Under the pieces are notes generated by a model. It ran no database searches, was not told where the DNA came from, and saw only the letters and a list, made by a program, of their open reading frames with translations. From JBBQLG01 sp964251665 (GTDB lineage Bacteria; Bacteroidota; Bacteroidia; Cytophagales; Spirosomataceae), in assembly GCA_964251665.1 (NCBI GenBank), contig CAXUKO010000016.1:1-64000 (forward strand): a DNA stretch of 64,000 nucleotides, in the 5' to 3' direction. This document shows positions 1-10,700 of the stretch, piece after piece; within the stretch, counting starts at the first letter, position 1; the number at the start of each line of letters is the position of its first letter. Made by a program: the position numbers and the translations under genes.

Positions 1-43
1 TCAAATCCATACCGAGCAAGATTCAAGCCAGAGTACAACCTAA

Positions 44-1180
44 TCAACTAATACACCTGACTGGCTAAGTAGTCAAGCACAGCCAGATTGGGTCGCCCGG
101 TATGGCCATCGTGCTGAAGACTTTCGTCTACCCAAAACCATGGATCAACGAATCAACTATGCCCAACAGGTCGGCCAGGATGGATATACGCTGTTGGAAA
201 GCCTTGACTGTTTCTATGAGCCAACCTTGCTCTGGCACCTACCGGCTATTGATACACTTCGTAAGGTCTGGCTTCAACAGTTCCAATTAATTGACAATCA
301 AGCAGTTTGGCGAACTGAGAAGGATGGCGGTTTACCGCCTTCTGCTCGCTTCATCAGTTCTCCTTATGATTTACAAGCCCATTATAGCCGTAAGAATACG
401 ACCTCTTGGGTGGGCTATAAGGTGCATCTAACCGAAACCTGCGAAGATGACCAGCCACATCTGATTACTCAGGTGGTCACCACAAGCGGAACCAGCTCCG
501 ATTTATCAGCTCTACCCGTTATTCACCAGGCTTTACAGCATAAAGGGCTAGTACCCGCTATCCATCTGGTGGACACCGGGTACATTGACGCTACCTCGCT
601 GGTGGAAAGTCAGGAGCAATTCAAGATCGATTTAGTAGGCCCTGCCCGAATGGATGTCAAATGGCAGGCCCAAGCTGGGGAAGGCTTTGCCGCTGCCGAT
701 TTCAAGCTAAACTGGACAACAAAGCAAGCCATCTGTCCCCAAGGCCAGCTTAGTAAATCCTGGTCGGAAACAATGGAGAAGGGCCATCAGCGGGTCGTTA
801 TTAAATTTTCTCAAAAGCAATGCATGCCCTGTGCCTTTCGGAGTAAATGCACTCAAGGTAAGCGCCGTACGGTTCACCAACGTTCGGGCGAGTACTATCA
901 AGCGTTAGTAAAAGCCCGTGAACGAGAGCGTTCAGGCAGTTATCAAACGATGTACAATCGTCGGGCGGGCATTGAAGGGACTCTTTCGCAGGGTGTTCGC
1001 GCCTTCGGCTTGCGCCGATCTCGCTATATTGGCTTGACTAAAACCCATCTTCAACACGTGTTAACGGCAGCTGCCATTAATTTATGTCGACTGGATGATT
1101 GGCTCAATGAACGACCAAGGACGGAAACACGGCAGTCAACTTTTGCCCGCTTAATGGCTAAAAAAGCAGCTATTATCTGA
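44..1180 (+). pseudogene. IS1182-family transposase, 5'-truncated
   Basis: This is the C-terminal two thirds of an IS1182-type DDE transposase. The first ATG is at 140, but recognisable family sequence (DWLSSQAQPDWVARYGHR) reads in the same frame from about 56, upstream of that ATG. A TAA at 41-43 closes the frame. Family members are usually about 450-550 residues and begin with a DUF772 region, which is missing here. Retained parts include the YSRKNTTSWVGYKVHLTE block, the LVDTGY block and a cysteine cluster (CMPCAFRSKC), typical of the catalytic half. The missing 5' part lies outside the window or has been lost, so I treat this as a broken copy. I see no clear terminal repeat directly after the stop. 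Confidence 0.75.
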
Positions 1181-1245
1181 ATTGGCCAACAGTATCAAAA
1201 GTGACGAAGAACCGTAAAACTGACCCACCTGTTTCGGATGTAATT

Positions 1246-1386
1246 GGTTCTGATTCAATCTCGGTGAAAACCTTACCCTAAACCAATACACGAAATGGCT
1301 TATTGTTATATATGTTTGACTTATAGCGGTTTAGCTTAGAATAAACCCGGGTAAATTGTACTCATCACCGAGATTGAAACAGAACC
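1246..1386. repeat. 141-bp unit bounded by 21-bp inverted repeats
   Basis: The left arm (1246-1266) and right arm (1366-1386) are reverse complements over 21 bp with one mismatch; ggttctg and caatctcggtg are shared. About 99 bp of AT-rich, non-coding sequence lies between them. It could be a MITE-like element or an end structure of the neighbouring IS1182 copy. I see no convincing target-site duplication. Confidence 0.6.
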
Positions 1387-1435
1387 GTCTTCCTACCTCT
1401 AAGGCCTGTAACATAATACCCGGACCCTTACCCAC

Positions 1436-2269
1436 TCAATTGTCAATTGGCTTCTGTCTATAATACTTCAATAACCGCTGCTGATCCTGCTGCAACGAGA
1501 GGGTATCCCCGTTTAGGGCGTACCTGTACTTGGTAACCTGGCTCTGTCCTGTATTGGAAAAGGATTCCACCATTAAACTGTCTCCTTGAGTTTGCCAGTA
1601 AATTGGCTCCGGTGCCCCGGCGATAGCACCGCCCCCAGCCACGGGCATTCCGATACCAGCCCAGCGGGTACCATGATTATCCGAATCCAAGGAAATGATA
1701 TCTTTCTGAGTCTGGAGGGCACCATCGATTAAGCCCGGAAGCAGGATGCCTGCCAGGATGTCTAATCCGTCATGGGTAAGTTTCTCCACCTTCTTGAGTT
1801 CAAAGGTATTGTCGATTAAATCCCCGTCCATATGTTTGTCCTGAATCATGGAGTCAACGGGCGGAGCCTGCGGATGAATGACCCGTTTAAGGTTGACGTC
1901 GCCCCACAGGCCAATCAGGTGCAGGGTGGAATCATCGTCCAGGGTCTGGTGAAAACTAAACCGGCCGGGTTTATCTTGGCTCGCTTCACCCGACTGGTTC
2001 TCGGTAATGATGAGCGAATCTCCTTCGATTTGCCAAAATACGGTCGAGAAGGAAGCGGCATTGCTCCAGATGGTATGGCCGAAGAGAATGGCGTTTCCCT
2101 GATGATTGAAGGTGAGCCCGACGGTCTGGAGCCTGTTGGTGCCTGGCAGGGTAGTTTCGCCGAAAAACGAACTGGCTTCTAGACTTTGATGGACGGCCTC
2201 GGACTTGGATCTTGAGCAGCCAACGAAGACTGATAATAGCGATAAGGCTAAGAGTAAAGTAGATTTCAT
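1436..2269 (-). CDS. Secreted lipoprotein of unknown function
   Basis: The chosen start is the ATG at 2269, because it gives a classic lipoprotein signal: MKST, a hydrophobic stretch, then VGCSRSK with the lipobox cysteine at about residue 18. The longer frame reaching 2329 would put 20 extra residues before the signal. The mature part of about 260 residues looks beta-rich and has glycine patches (GIGMPVAGGGAIAG). I do not recognise the family. It is the last of three minus-strand genes after the CHAT gene, but 217 bp separate it from the previous one, so it may have its own promoter. Predicted location is the outer or inner membrane, facing the periplasm or outside. Confidence 0.7.
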   Translation of the reverse strand: MKSTLLLALSLLSVFVGCSRSKSEAVHQSLEASSFFGETTLPGTNRLQTVGLTFNHQGNAILFGHTIWSNAASFSTVFWQIEGDSLIITENQSGEASQDKPGRFSFHQTLDDDSTLHLIGLWGDVNLKRVIHPQAPPVDSMIQDKHMDGDLIDNTFELKKVEKLTHDGLDILAGILLPGLIDGALQTQKDIISLDSDNHGTRWAGIGMPVAGGGAIAGAPEPIYWQTQGDSLMVESFSNTGQSQVTKYRYALNGDTLSLQQDQQRLLKYYRQKPIDN

Positions 2270-2486
2270 GAGCGTGGATAACAGCAAGCAGCGCATTAAT
2301 TCAATTAAACTGGCTGACTTTAAAGGCATTTTTGTGATCGGTTACAAACTCAGAACCCTGAATATTGACTGCGTACGGATTATAGGATACCCATGCGCCG
2401 TTATTATTAGTCACTTTCAATGCAATCCCTCTCACGTTGTCAGGCTTATTCCTGCTTTAACAAGCCAACCTGAACAAAATCATTGG

Positions 2487-3152
2487 CTAAATAAGCGTCT
2501 CTTCTGTAAACATAAATGTGAACTCGTGCTGAGCCAACAACGGAATACGGCCGAGAAACGATTTGCTCCTGACAAAACCACGAGCGGTGAAGCGTGCGTT
2601 TAGAGTGCCCAGATCGGCGGGGACTTCCAGCAGAATCCGTAACGGACGGTCGAACAATAAATCTTGACCGGGTAAAGCCGTAAAATTCCAGGAGGCTACT
2701 GACGTACCGATACCCACACCGGTTATTTCCGGGTAATAAATTAGCAGTTCATCCTCAACTTCATACGTAGCACTGGGCTCGAGTTTAAGGCTGCTTACCT
2801 CGAATTTAAGCCCACCGCCGTATTTAACGGTATGCTTGGTGGGTTCGGTACCCGTTATTTCCTGAGGGGTTAAATCCTGAATAGCGGCCTGCGCGTTTGC
2901 TTTAAAATTTACCACCAGACAAAACCAGTCAAACCGGTTTTCCGGATGCGATTGAACCAGACAGCGCAGTGGAATCTCCAGTAATGATTTCTGGCCCTGC
3001 TGTGTATGGCGGAGGATAGTTCCGACTACCAGCGCGACCCGGTTCTCCCGAAGTAGCCCCCCCGAAATTCCCTGATCGTAAATCTCACCGCGTTCTGCCA
3101 ACTCGGCCTCGTCCAGTTGCCAATTAAAATCGAAAAGGTTCTCTTCGCCCAT
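2487..3152 (-). CDS. Beta-rich protein encoded directly after the CHAT protein
   Basis: A 221-residue protein without signal peptide or membrane segment, so probably cytoplasmic. It starts 11 bp after the stop of the TPR-CHAT gene and is almost certainly cotranscribed with it. The sequence alternates hydrophobic beta-like segments (FCLVVNFKA, LLIYYPEITGVGIG, LRILLEVPA, HEFTFMF) and has no motif I can name. CHAT proteases often act on a protein encoded beside them, so a substrate, partner or inhibitor role is a reasonable inference; nothing in the sequence proves it. It lacks an obvious gasdermin-like hydrophobic N-terminus. The stop codon is TAG. Confidence 0.7.
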   Translation of the reverse strand: MGEENLFDFNWQLDEAELAERGEIYDQGISGGLLRENRVALVVGTILRHTQQGQKSLLEIPLRCLVQSHPENRFDWFCLVVNFKANAQAAIQDLTPQEITGTEPTKHTVKYGGGLKFEVSSLKLEPSATYEVEDELLIYYPEITGVGIGTSVASWNFTALPGQDLLFDRPLRILLEVPADLGTLNARFTARGFVRSKSFLGRIPLLAQHEFTFMFTEETLI

Positions 3153-3163
3153 GTTAGCTCGGT

Positions 3164-6100
3164 TTATAAACTACCCGTTAGAATAAAACTACCCCACTCA
3201 TAAAAGGAGTATCCCTGACTAATCATCTGAACGGCCGCACGTTGCAGGGCTAACACTTTTCTACCCGGCTGTCCAGTCAGTAACTGTTCGTAAAAATAGT
3301 CGAAGAATTTTTCTGTTGCCTGATCGTTAATCCGCCATTGACTCACGACGGTCGTAGCTGCACCTGCTGATAGCAGCGCACGTAGTAAGCTGAAGGGTTC
3401 GTCTCCGGCCCGGTACTCACTCAACCCGGTTTCACAGCCGCTCAGCACAATCAGGTCAGCAGGAGACACTAAACCGATGAGATCGCGGGCCGATATTTGT
3501 TCGCCTGCGGCCATGAGTAAACATTGATCCATACCTTCTTGGCGATTGAATTCGCCGTGCCCGGCAAAATGAATGAGTTCAGATTGAGTGAAGGCTTTGA
3601 GAAATTGGCTCCGTGTGGCCTCATTGCCCACATGAAGTTCAGCCCCTAAACGTTGGGCGATCTGCCGAGCCTCCCGGGCAGACCCCGTCAAGTTATGACG
3701 TGAATCACCAAATACCTGGGCCTTTGTTATCGCCGTTACGCCTGGACGTACCAAAGACTCCTGAAACAGGGCTAAACTCAAATGATAGCCAACGGGATTT
3801 CGCTCAATCAACGATTGATTCGTGGTTGTATGTAGGGTATGTAAAGGCATGTCATGGAGCATACCGTGCGGAATAAGCACGACGATGTCACCGGGCTGGG
3901 TTTCCTCTTCGACAGGCCTGATCAAACCACTCATCCCAAGCCAATTCTGCTCTGTCTCGTCTACAACCATTCGCCGGACACCTCCTGGCTTTTGGAAAAC
4001 CATATCTTTGAGTCGTCGGAGTGCTTCAACTGGTATTGATAACTGCTGAAAATGAAGGGTCGGGTTATGCGTGGATAAGCAGAAAACAAACTGGTAGTCC
4101 TCTATAAAATAATAGACAAATACCACAACACGCCGTTGACTAGTCTGCTCCAGATCAGTCAGTTGCCGGTATAATTCAACCAGGTCGAGATCATGCATGC
4201 CTAAGCCAGGAATATCGGCTAATGGCAAAACCCGTTGGCGACGGACAGCCGCTAACAAAGCCTGGCTTTTCATTCGGTCCAGCCATTGAAGCGCTTGCAG
4301 CGGCCGATTGCGTTGCAGTAAATTTAGGTAGAAACCTTGCTGATAGACGGTTTGCCGTTCGCCCAGAAAACCGGCCCGAGACATGTGTTGTGAGTCGCCT
4401 GTCTGGTAGTCGGCCGTCAGCATCAAGCTGATAATAAGCTGATGCGTTGTCTGATAAGCGCTCTCGGCCTGGGCCCACCAATATTCCTGTTGAACGGACT
4501 CCGTTTCGAGTTGCCCCAATTCGCGAAAGCAAATACCACGCTGAAAAACAACACGCCAGTGTGCATCTCCCAGGTCCATCGTCGATACGAGTGCCATGGC
4601 CTGATCGAACTTTTGCAAAGCGGCTAAATACCGTTCCTGACTACGTTCATGTCGAGCCGTCTGAATCTCAAAAAAACCTTGCTGAGAGTATAAAAACAAT
4701 AATTGACCCTGGGCTTCGGCCAGGAGCATCAGGCGTTCCGCTTCGGCAAATTGCTCGCGGGCTTTCTCCAGATGACCCGCGATAAATAGTTGCTGGCCTT
4801 TAATCTGGACTAAAGCGCACAATTGCAGAAAGCCTTCGTAGGTATAGTCCTCAGCAAGTAATTTAAATGCATTCTCCCAGCAAGCTTCCAACAAATTAGT
4901 AATTACCGCCCGCCCTCGGTGTGTTCGTTCCCAATCCAATAAAAACTGGCCGAAGGCGGTGTATCGGCCCGCCTGTGAGCGTTTATCGCCTAACTGTGCG
5001 TCAATGTCGATAGCCTGCTGCATCGCCTTAATGGCTTGCTCATAGGCCGTCAAATCACCCTGATCAAATAAGAAGCGGCTCCACAAAACCAAAGCATCTG
5101 ATAAAAGTGACGTTGGTCCTGCGGCTTGTAGGGACCGGACAACCTGACCCGCTGTTTCGGTTTTATCTTTCCGGCCCAGGGTGCCCAGAGTATTGGCTTT
5201 TAAAAACAAAAATTGACTGCGTACCCAGCCAACCGTTGAATCATTTAGCGCTTTATCACAGCCCTGGAGCACCTGACCGTAATTCCCCTCCCGGTAAGCT
5301 ATGTTCACCAAGTTAAGTTGTTCGACATGCTGGCTAAGGTTAAACTCAATCCGGTCATTGAGTGCATTAGCTGCCTGTTCCGTCTGCCTGAACAGGGTTT
5401 CATCGCCCCGCAATTGATACCAATGAGCCAGTGTACGAAGCGCGCTCTGCTGGTCGACCACCGCATCGGCCTGGTGGTACCGTTCGATTGATTCCTTGAT
5501 AATTGGTTCTCCATCTGCGTATCCATAGCGGAGCAAAAGACTGCCTAAACGATCAGCAACCCAGGCGTATCCCCAGTCATACCCTGCGGTCTGAAACTCG
5601 GCTTCTACTTTGTCAAATTCGGCCAGTATCCGTTTCAGGGCATCCCTATCTCCTGCTTGCTGGCTGGTGTGCAACAATACAAAGTCGGCTTCGGCCAACG
5701 TAATACCCGTTTCTGCCCTGGTGAAGGCAAAAAGATCATTCGGGTCAGCGTTCAGCAGTTGATGGTAAGTGGCGAGGGCTTGTAGCGGTTCGGCGAGGGG
5801 TGATCGCTCCTGAAGCTGGGCTAACCGCTTCAATACACCGATGTAATCGTCATGAGCTTGGCAGGCGCTGTAGCAATCGGCTGATTTCTTCCAGTAAAAT
5901 TCAGCCTGTGTCTTATAAACAACCGGTGAAAGGAGTTGAACAGCCATGCCCACCGACAGTGTTCGCCCAATAAGGTCGTAAGCCAGCCCTGTAGCGTACG
6001 GATCGGTTACCAAATCACTTGCCCGCTGTTTAAAATAGAGAATAGTAGGTTGCAAATCGGCTGACTGGTTTTGGTACACAGCTAAGAACTGGTGCCAGAG

Positions 6101-6343
6101 TTGGAAATAAGTCAACCATTTTTCATCTGTAATCTCCGTGGCTAATAAGTTCTCCGAATGTTGAAAGGCTTGTTGTGTCAGCCCCAACACTAACAATGTT
6201 TTCAACTTCAGCAGCTGCACCGGGTGGTAAATCGGGTCTGTTGAATCGTAGCCCTCACATTCATTTAGAAGGGGCTGATACGTGTGCTGCCGGTACAGAG
6301 TCTGAAGACGAAAAAGGGGATCATCCATGAATAGATGGTTCAT
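3164..6343 (-). CDS. TPR-CHAT domain protein (caspase-like peptidase)
   Basis: The protein has 1059 residues. Roughly residues 1-700 are helical repeats of TPR type. The C-terminal 300 or so form a CHAT domain (caspase HetF associated with TPRs). The catalytic dyad is visible: His in HFAGHGE (about H929) and Cys in LSGCETG (about C970), followed by the typical GAATTVVSQWRI and FYEWGSFILTG blocks. CHAT proteins are clan CD cysteine peptidases that are switched on by a sensor; the TPR part would be that sensor. There is no signal peptide, so it is probably cytoplasmic. The 221-residue gene follows after 11 bp. Translation could start at the second Met, five codons in. The role in defence or programmed damage is inferred from family and neighbourhood. 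Confidence 0.9.
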   Translation of the reverse strand: MNHLFMDDPLFRLQTLYRQHTYQPLLNECEGYDSTDPIYHPVQLLKLKTLLVLGLTQQAFQHSENLLATEITDEKWLTYFQLWHQFLAVYQNQSADLQPTILYFKQRASDLVTDPYATGLAYDLIGRTLSVGMAVQLLSPVVYKTQAEFYWKKSADCYSACQAHDDYIGVLKRLAQLQERSPLAEPLQALATYHQLLNADPNDLFAFTRAETGITLAEADFVLLHTSQQAGDRDALKRILAEFDKVEAEFQTAGYDWGYAWVADRLGSLLLRYGYADGEPIIKESIERYHQADAVVDQQSALRTLAHWYQLRGDETLFRQTEQAANALNDRIEFNLSQHVEQLNLVNIAYREGNYGQVLQGCDKALNDSTVGWVRSQFLFLKANTLGTLGRKDKTETAGQVVRSLQAAGPTSLLSDALVLWSRFLFDQGDLTAYEQAIKAMQQAIDIDAQLGDKRSQAGRYTAFGQFLLDWERTHRGRAVITNLLEACWENAFKLLAEDYTYEGFLQLCALVQIKGQQLFIAGHLEKAREQFAEAERLMLLAEAQGQLLFLYSQQGFFEIQTARHERSQERYLAALQKFDQAMALVSTMDLGDAHWRVVFQRGICFRELGQLETESVQQEYWWAQAESAYQTTHQLIISLMLTADYQTGDSQHMSRAGFLGERQTVYQQGFYLNLLQRNRPLQALQWLDRMKSQALLAAVRRQRVLPLADIPGLGMHDLDLVELYRQLTDLEQTSQRRVVVFVYYFIEDYQFVFCLSTHNPTLHFQQLSIPVEALRRLKDMVFQKPGGVRRMVVDETEQNWLGMSGLIRPVEEETQPGDIVVLIPHGMLHDMPLHTLHTTTNQSLIERNPVGYHLSLALFQESLVRPGVTAITKAQVFGDSRHNLTGSAREARQIAQRLGAELHVGNEATRSQFLKAFTQSELIHFAGHGEFNRQEGMDQCLLMAAGEQISARDLIGLVSPADLIVLSGCETGLSEYRAGDEPFSLLRALLSAGAATTVVSQWRINDQATEKFFDYFYEQLLTGQPGRKVLALQRAAVQMISQGYSFYEWGSFILTGSL

Positions 6344-6424
6344 TCTTACCGCGGTATGTCACTTCATGAAAGCGCTCTTACTAATGCAGTTTAATTAATT
6401 TGAGCAAAATATACTGAGCCCAAA

Positions 6425-6458
6425 AACGCCTGCCCACTCTTTATAATGGACAGGCGTT
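6425..6458 (-). terminator. Rho-independent terminator after the broken lipoprotein gene
   Basis: An 8-bp perfect stem (aacgcctg with caggcgtt) is followed on the minus strand by a T run (the A run at 6422-6426). It lies just beyond the downstream TAG of the interrupted lipoprotein gene (6492-6494). This supports the idea that the original gene ended there and not at the internal TAG. Confidence 0.75.
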
Positions 6459-6491
6459 CACCCTTAGCGAAGAGCGTCGAGAATGCGCTAT

Positions 6492-7370
6492 CTACCGATA
6501 ATAATAGGTTGCCGTACTTTTGTTACTGGCCGTGAAGGCCGAGTTCGCCGGAGTTTTTAAAGTGTAACTTACTCGCACCTGACCACCCGCGAAATTCGTC
6601 GTGGTCTTTTGATAAACGATTTGGCGACTCAGGTTCGCTTCCCGGCTGTTTACCCATTCGGCTGTACCTACCTGATAGGTGAGTTCTTCAACTTTCCCCG
6701 CGCTATTGGACGAAATGAGCCGGGAACTACTGCTAACCGCGGTGACAATTGACTAAAAATTCACATCGGGAAGCAACCAGGCATCGCTGATCTTTGGTTG
6801 GTAGTCTTGATTCAACGCACCGGACCGTTGACCAAACCCGATGGGTAATGGAGCCAAACCCTTTTCGATTCGTTTCTTGTTTACATAGTGTGGCGAAGAA
6901 CCATATATCTTCCCTTGGATGAGCGGTGTTGCCGAAACCGTTTTGGAAACCGATATCAGCCCACTGTTCGTAAACGTGAATTTCAGTGTTCGTGGCAGGG
7001 CAGTGGATGCCGTTCCGGCTAGCATTGTTACCGTCGCATCGGTCCAGGATTTAATCTGGAAACTGTAATCGGACACTAATTTTCCCGTAGCGGCATCCGT
7101 AATGGCTACTGTGGTGGATGCCAGTCCGGTTCCCGTGATCGTCACCAAATAAGGATTATTAGTCCAATTGACGTTTAAACTCGTACTAGCAGTGCAATTG
7201 TCACAAGGGGCTGCACTTGAAATCTGTGTGACATTTGGCGGTGTTGATGCCGCTTCACGCAAGGAGGCCGCCGGATCAGGTCGAACCGACGTAACAGTCT
7301 GATTATCCATGCAGCTTTGCAGGACCATCATCAATAAACAAGCACTTGTGAGTAAAAGTATGTGTTTCAT
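6492..7370 (-). pseudogene. Lipoprotein gene interrupted by an in-frame TAG
   Basis: From the ATG at 7370 the gene encodes a lipoprotein signal (hydrophobic stretch ending LQSCMDNQ) and an Ig-like beta-rich domain, then meets TAG at 6753-6755 after 205 codons. The same frame stays open for another 86 codons (SIVTAVSSSSRLISS ... GGQVRVSYTLKTPAN ... TATYYYR) and ends in a second TAG at 6492-6494, right before a terminator. The downstream part has normal codon and amino-acid character and looks like the rest of the same protein. The simplest reading is a single nonsense mutation, or a sequencing error. The family is not recognised; the mature protein would be surface or periplasmic. Confidence 0.7.
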
Positions 7371-7660
7371 AGTCGACAGGTGTTAGTTGACTTATTGACT
7401 ACTTGGCAATAGGACTCGCAATAACAATGAAATGTTCAGGAATCAAACAGGCAGTAAGCTTAGGGCCGATTGGCTGAAGTTCCAGCACGTAAACAGGGAA
7501 TGGCAACCCGATTTATACACATATCAACACACGACAATACGGAATCCGTAACAGGAGCAGCAACACTTTGTCGGCATGAGAACACATTAGTAGTTAATTT
7601 AATTTTTATTCAGAAGTGATGAAATCATTAAGGTTACGTTAGTGATTATTGCCTTACACC

Positions 7661-7721
7661 AATCCTCTCCCAGAAAAGCCCCGCCCATTGGATCTATGCG
7701 GGGCTTTTTTGGGAGAGGATT
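7661..7721 (-). terminator. Strong two-part terminator hairpin
   Basis: The outer stem pairs aatcctctccc with gggagaggatt. The inner stem pairs gccccgc with gcggggc and is flanked by A and T runs, so it could work on both strands. It lies 33 bp after the stop of the STAND gene. The rest of the 7371-7753 intergenic stretch holds the promoter region of the lipoprotein gene; I see no gene in it. Confidence 0.85.
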
Positions 7722-7753
7722 ATTTCGGTACAATTACTTTTTAGCTCATCTGT

Positions 7754-10700
7754 TTAGAGGAGTTTTTTTTGCCAATCAGTAATCAATGCCTCTGTCTGCT
7801 CAGCGGTGCGGTAGATACGCGCCTGCTCGATCATAGTTTGATGAGTCTCAAGGGTTTGGCTCCGTTTGCCCATCCGCATATATAGATCTGTCAGCACTTC
7901 CAAGCCCGTAACGATCTGTGCGTTACTTTTTTGTTTAAATAACTCGTTTGCCTGCAATTGATAGTGGAGAGCCTTTTGTAGGTCTTTTTGGGGCGATTCA
8001 GCTTTGTACAATTTAGCCATTGCCGTATACGATATGGCCAGTGAAACGGGATTATTGATGTTTTCCTTGATAAAAATAGCTTTGTTTTGGTACAGTAATG
8101 CAATGACAATGTTTTCATCTCCACCGATGGCCCCGTAAATGTCTGACAGCACTTTATAAGCAATGGCCAGGTTGCTATTCTGCTCTTTATTCGGTGCTTT
8201 CTCATACTGCTCAACTACCCGAAGCTGATAACTAAGGGCTTCTAGTAAACGACCGTTGTCAATCAGACAATCGGCCAGGTTATTGTAGTAATGATATAGC
8301 TTAGGGTCATTGGATGTTTCGGCAATCCGAACCGCTTCCTGGTAATAGGGCAAAGCCGAGCGCGCATCTAGGAGCTGGTTATTATACACCACGCCGATAT
8401 TGCCATTGGCGGCAGCCATTAAATGCGGATGATCGAGCTGATGCTGTTGCAATAGGGACAGGCTTTTCCTGAATTGGGCTATGGCCTCTTGATTCTGATT
8501 CAAATTCCGGAGAATTTGCCCCTGGTTTTGATGATAGACAGCCAGTTCTTTTAACAACTCGTCCGTTTTATCCGGCTTATTGTTAAGAATGGTAATGGCT
8601 TGCTGGCTCATCATAAGGGCGGTCTGAAATTCGCCATTAAAACGGAGTGCGATGGCTAAAGAGTTTGCCGAAGTCGCCATATCAACGTGATCGGCCGGCA
8701 ATCGTTTGGTTCGTAGCGTATACGCTCGCTGAGCGAAGTCGAGCGCTTTCCGGTGATCTCCATAGACCTCCCGGCTAAGACCAGCGTAATTTTCACACAA
8801 GGCTGCGACGCTCTCATCATCGGGTGGAAGGTTTTCAATAACGCTTTCAACAAAAGGGGTGTATAACATTAACTCTTCTACGGACCGTCGTTCGTATGTT
8901 CCCGTGCGAATCAGGTTAGCCAGTTCATTAATCAAGCCCGAAATCTTGCTCGCAGTGGGTTTTAGTCTTTTTCGCAGCGTCAATTGTACAACGGGGTGCA
9001 TGTAAAGAAAGTGGTTTCCATCAATGATCGTTTCGTCTAACCAGCCCCGTTCTACTAAGAACGACAGCGCGTTCTGAAACTTTGTATCGTTGGTTGCGTC
9101 AATCAAGAACAATTTCATCAGGACTGAATAGGCAATCTGCATCGGTGGCAATACAGATAAATAAGCCAACAGGTCTCGTTTGAGCGGGTCATTGCCTAAC
9201 TCGGCTACCGAAAACGCGATTTGTAAACAGTCATGAATCGTCGTTTTTACCCGCTGGGCCATTCGATTGTAACCTGACACGTCGATGGAGATTGCTAAAC
9301 GGTCAGATAAGCCTTCCTGCTCCAGTACCGTATATAGTTTTTGGAGCGTGTAAGAGCGATTGGCCTGGGTGGTTTTTGCCAACAGCTCAATAGTCAGCGT
9401 GTGGTTGAAGACCGCTTTAATGATACGACCTGCAATCGCTTCAGTTACCTCATCCCGGGTTTCTTTGGTGTAGTGGGTGAAGAACAAGTGCAGACAATCC
9501 TTATTGCTCAAAGCACTCAGTAAATAGCTTTTGTAGCCGGAAAAGGTAATTCTCGACGTGAGCAGTACTTTCCAGTTGGGTTTAAGCTGAATCTTGTCAG
9601 AAACCCGTTTCTCGATTTTCCGGTCCACATTATCTAAAACCAACAGGCTATACCGGGGCTGGATTGCCTTGAGTTTGTCGATGACCCGGTCAAAGAGTTG
9701 GTCTGGTGACAACGAAGCGACCTGATCAAACAGGTCTAATTCTTTAATTAAGTCAAAGTTGCGGAAAGCGAGGGGGATACCGTTAACCCCGTTTAGCCAC
9801 AATACATTCGAGTATTCGCGGGCATAGGTATCGATGAACAGTTTGGCTAAGGTGGTTTTGCCAATCCCCCCGATTCCGTTGACAACCACTACTTTATCAT
9901 ACATATCCAACGCCTGCTTCAAGGCATTCGCTTCTGGCTGGCGCCCAATTATCTCCCGACCCGTTCCTGCCAAACTGGCCGTTTCATCGGTTAGAAATTT
10001 AGTCGGTGTTGTAGCTGCTGGTGGAATCAGCTCTTTTTTTTTGTTTGCAATGTGGTTATACAGGGTCCAGAATGCCAATGCCGAAGCAGTTCGGCTGGCT
10101 ACTTGTTTCGCTCCGGTTGGCCGTTTGCCTTCGGAACTGTTTGGTTGGGCAGGTGCTTTGAGTAAGTCTGAAATGCCGCGAAAAACGCCAAAATAGATAT
10201 GCCGGGCCTTCCCCCCTTGTTTGGATAACACCCGACCGAAGCCAAACCCTTCCATTTCAACGGCAAGCGTATCATTGAAATGCCGATCTATGTCTGTCGC
10301 AACGACACTGTCGTACGCATCAATCAACTTCTCGCCGGAAGCGATGGCACCAACTTTTACTTGGAAACGTTTCTTTCGACCTTTAATCCATTGTTGCCAT
10401 TCCGGTTTCGTCTGCGCCATTTTGGCTATTTCTTCGATTTCATACGTTGGCGTAGCTTGGTCGGGACGGTATTTGGCCCCCTCCGCTGTTATCTTCTGAA
10501 CCTCGTAGTAATAAATTTTGCTCCCAAAAACCACGTCGCCGATGGCTACGTCTTTGCGGCCCCCGGCGATACCAACGAAGAACATATAATCGGGCTGAAA
10601 AGCATGGACTGCTCGCTCGGCTTCGACGGCCGCGTTAATGTTCGACTGCCCGCAAAGGCGAATGAAAACCTCCGCTATTGGGTGGTGGTGTTCGACGCTA

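Noticed and set aside
2487..3152. Gasdermin partner of the CHAT protease
   Set aside because: Gasdermins are a known CHAT target, but this protein lacks a lipid-modified or hydrophobic N-terminus and any gasdermin-like block I can see.
6753..6755. Amber codon read as an amino acid (recoding)
   Set aside because: TAG is the normal terminal stop of several intact genes in the window, and no suppressor tRNA is seen here.
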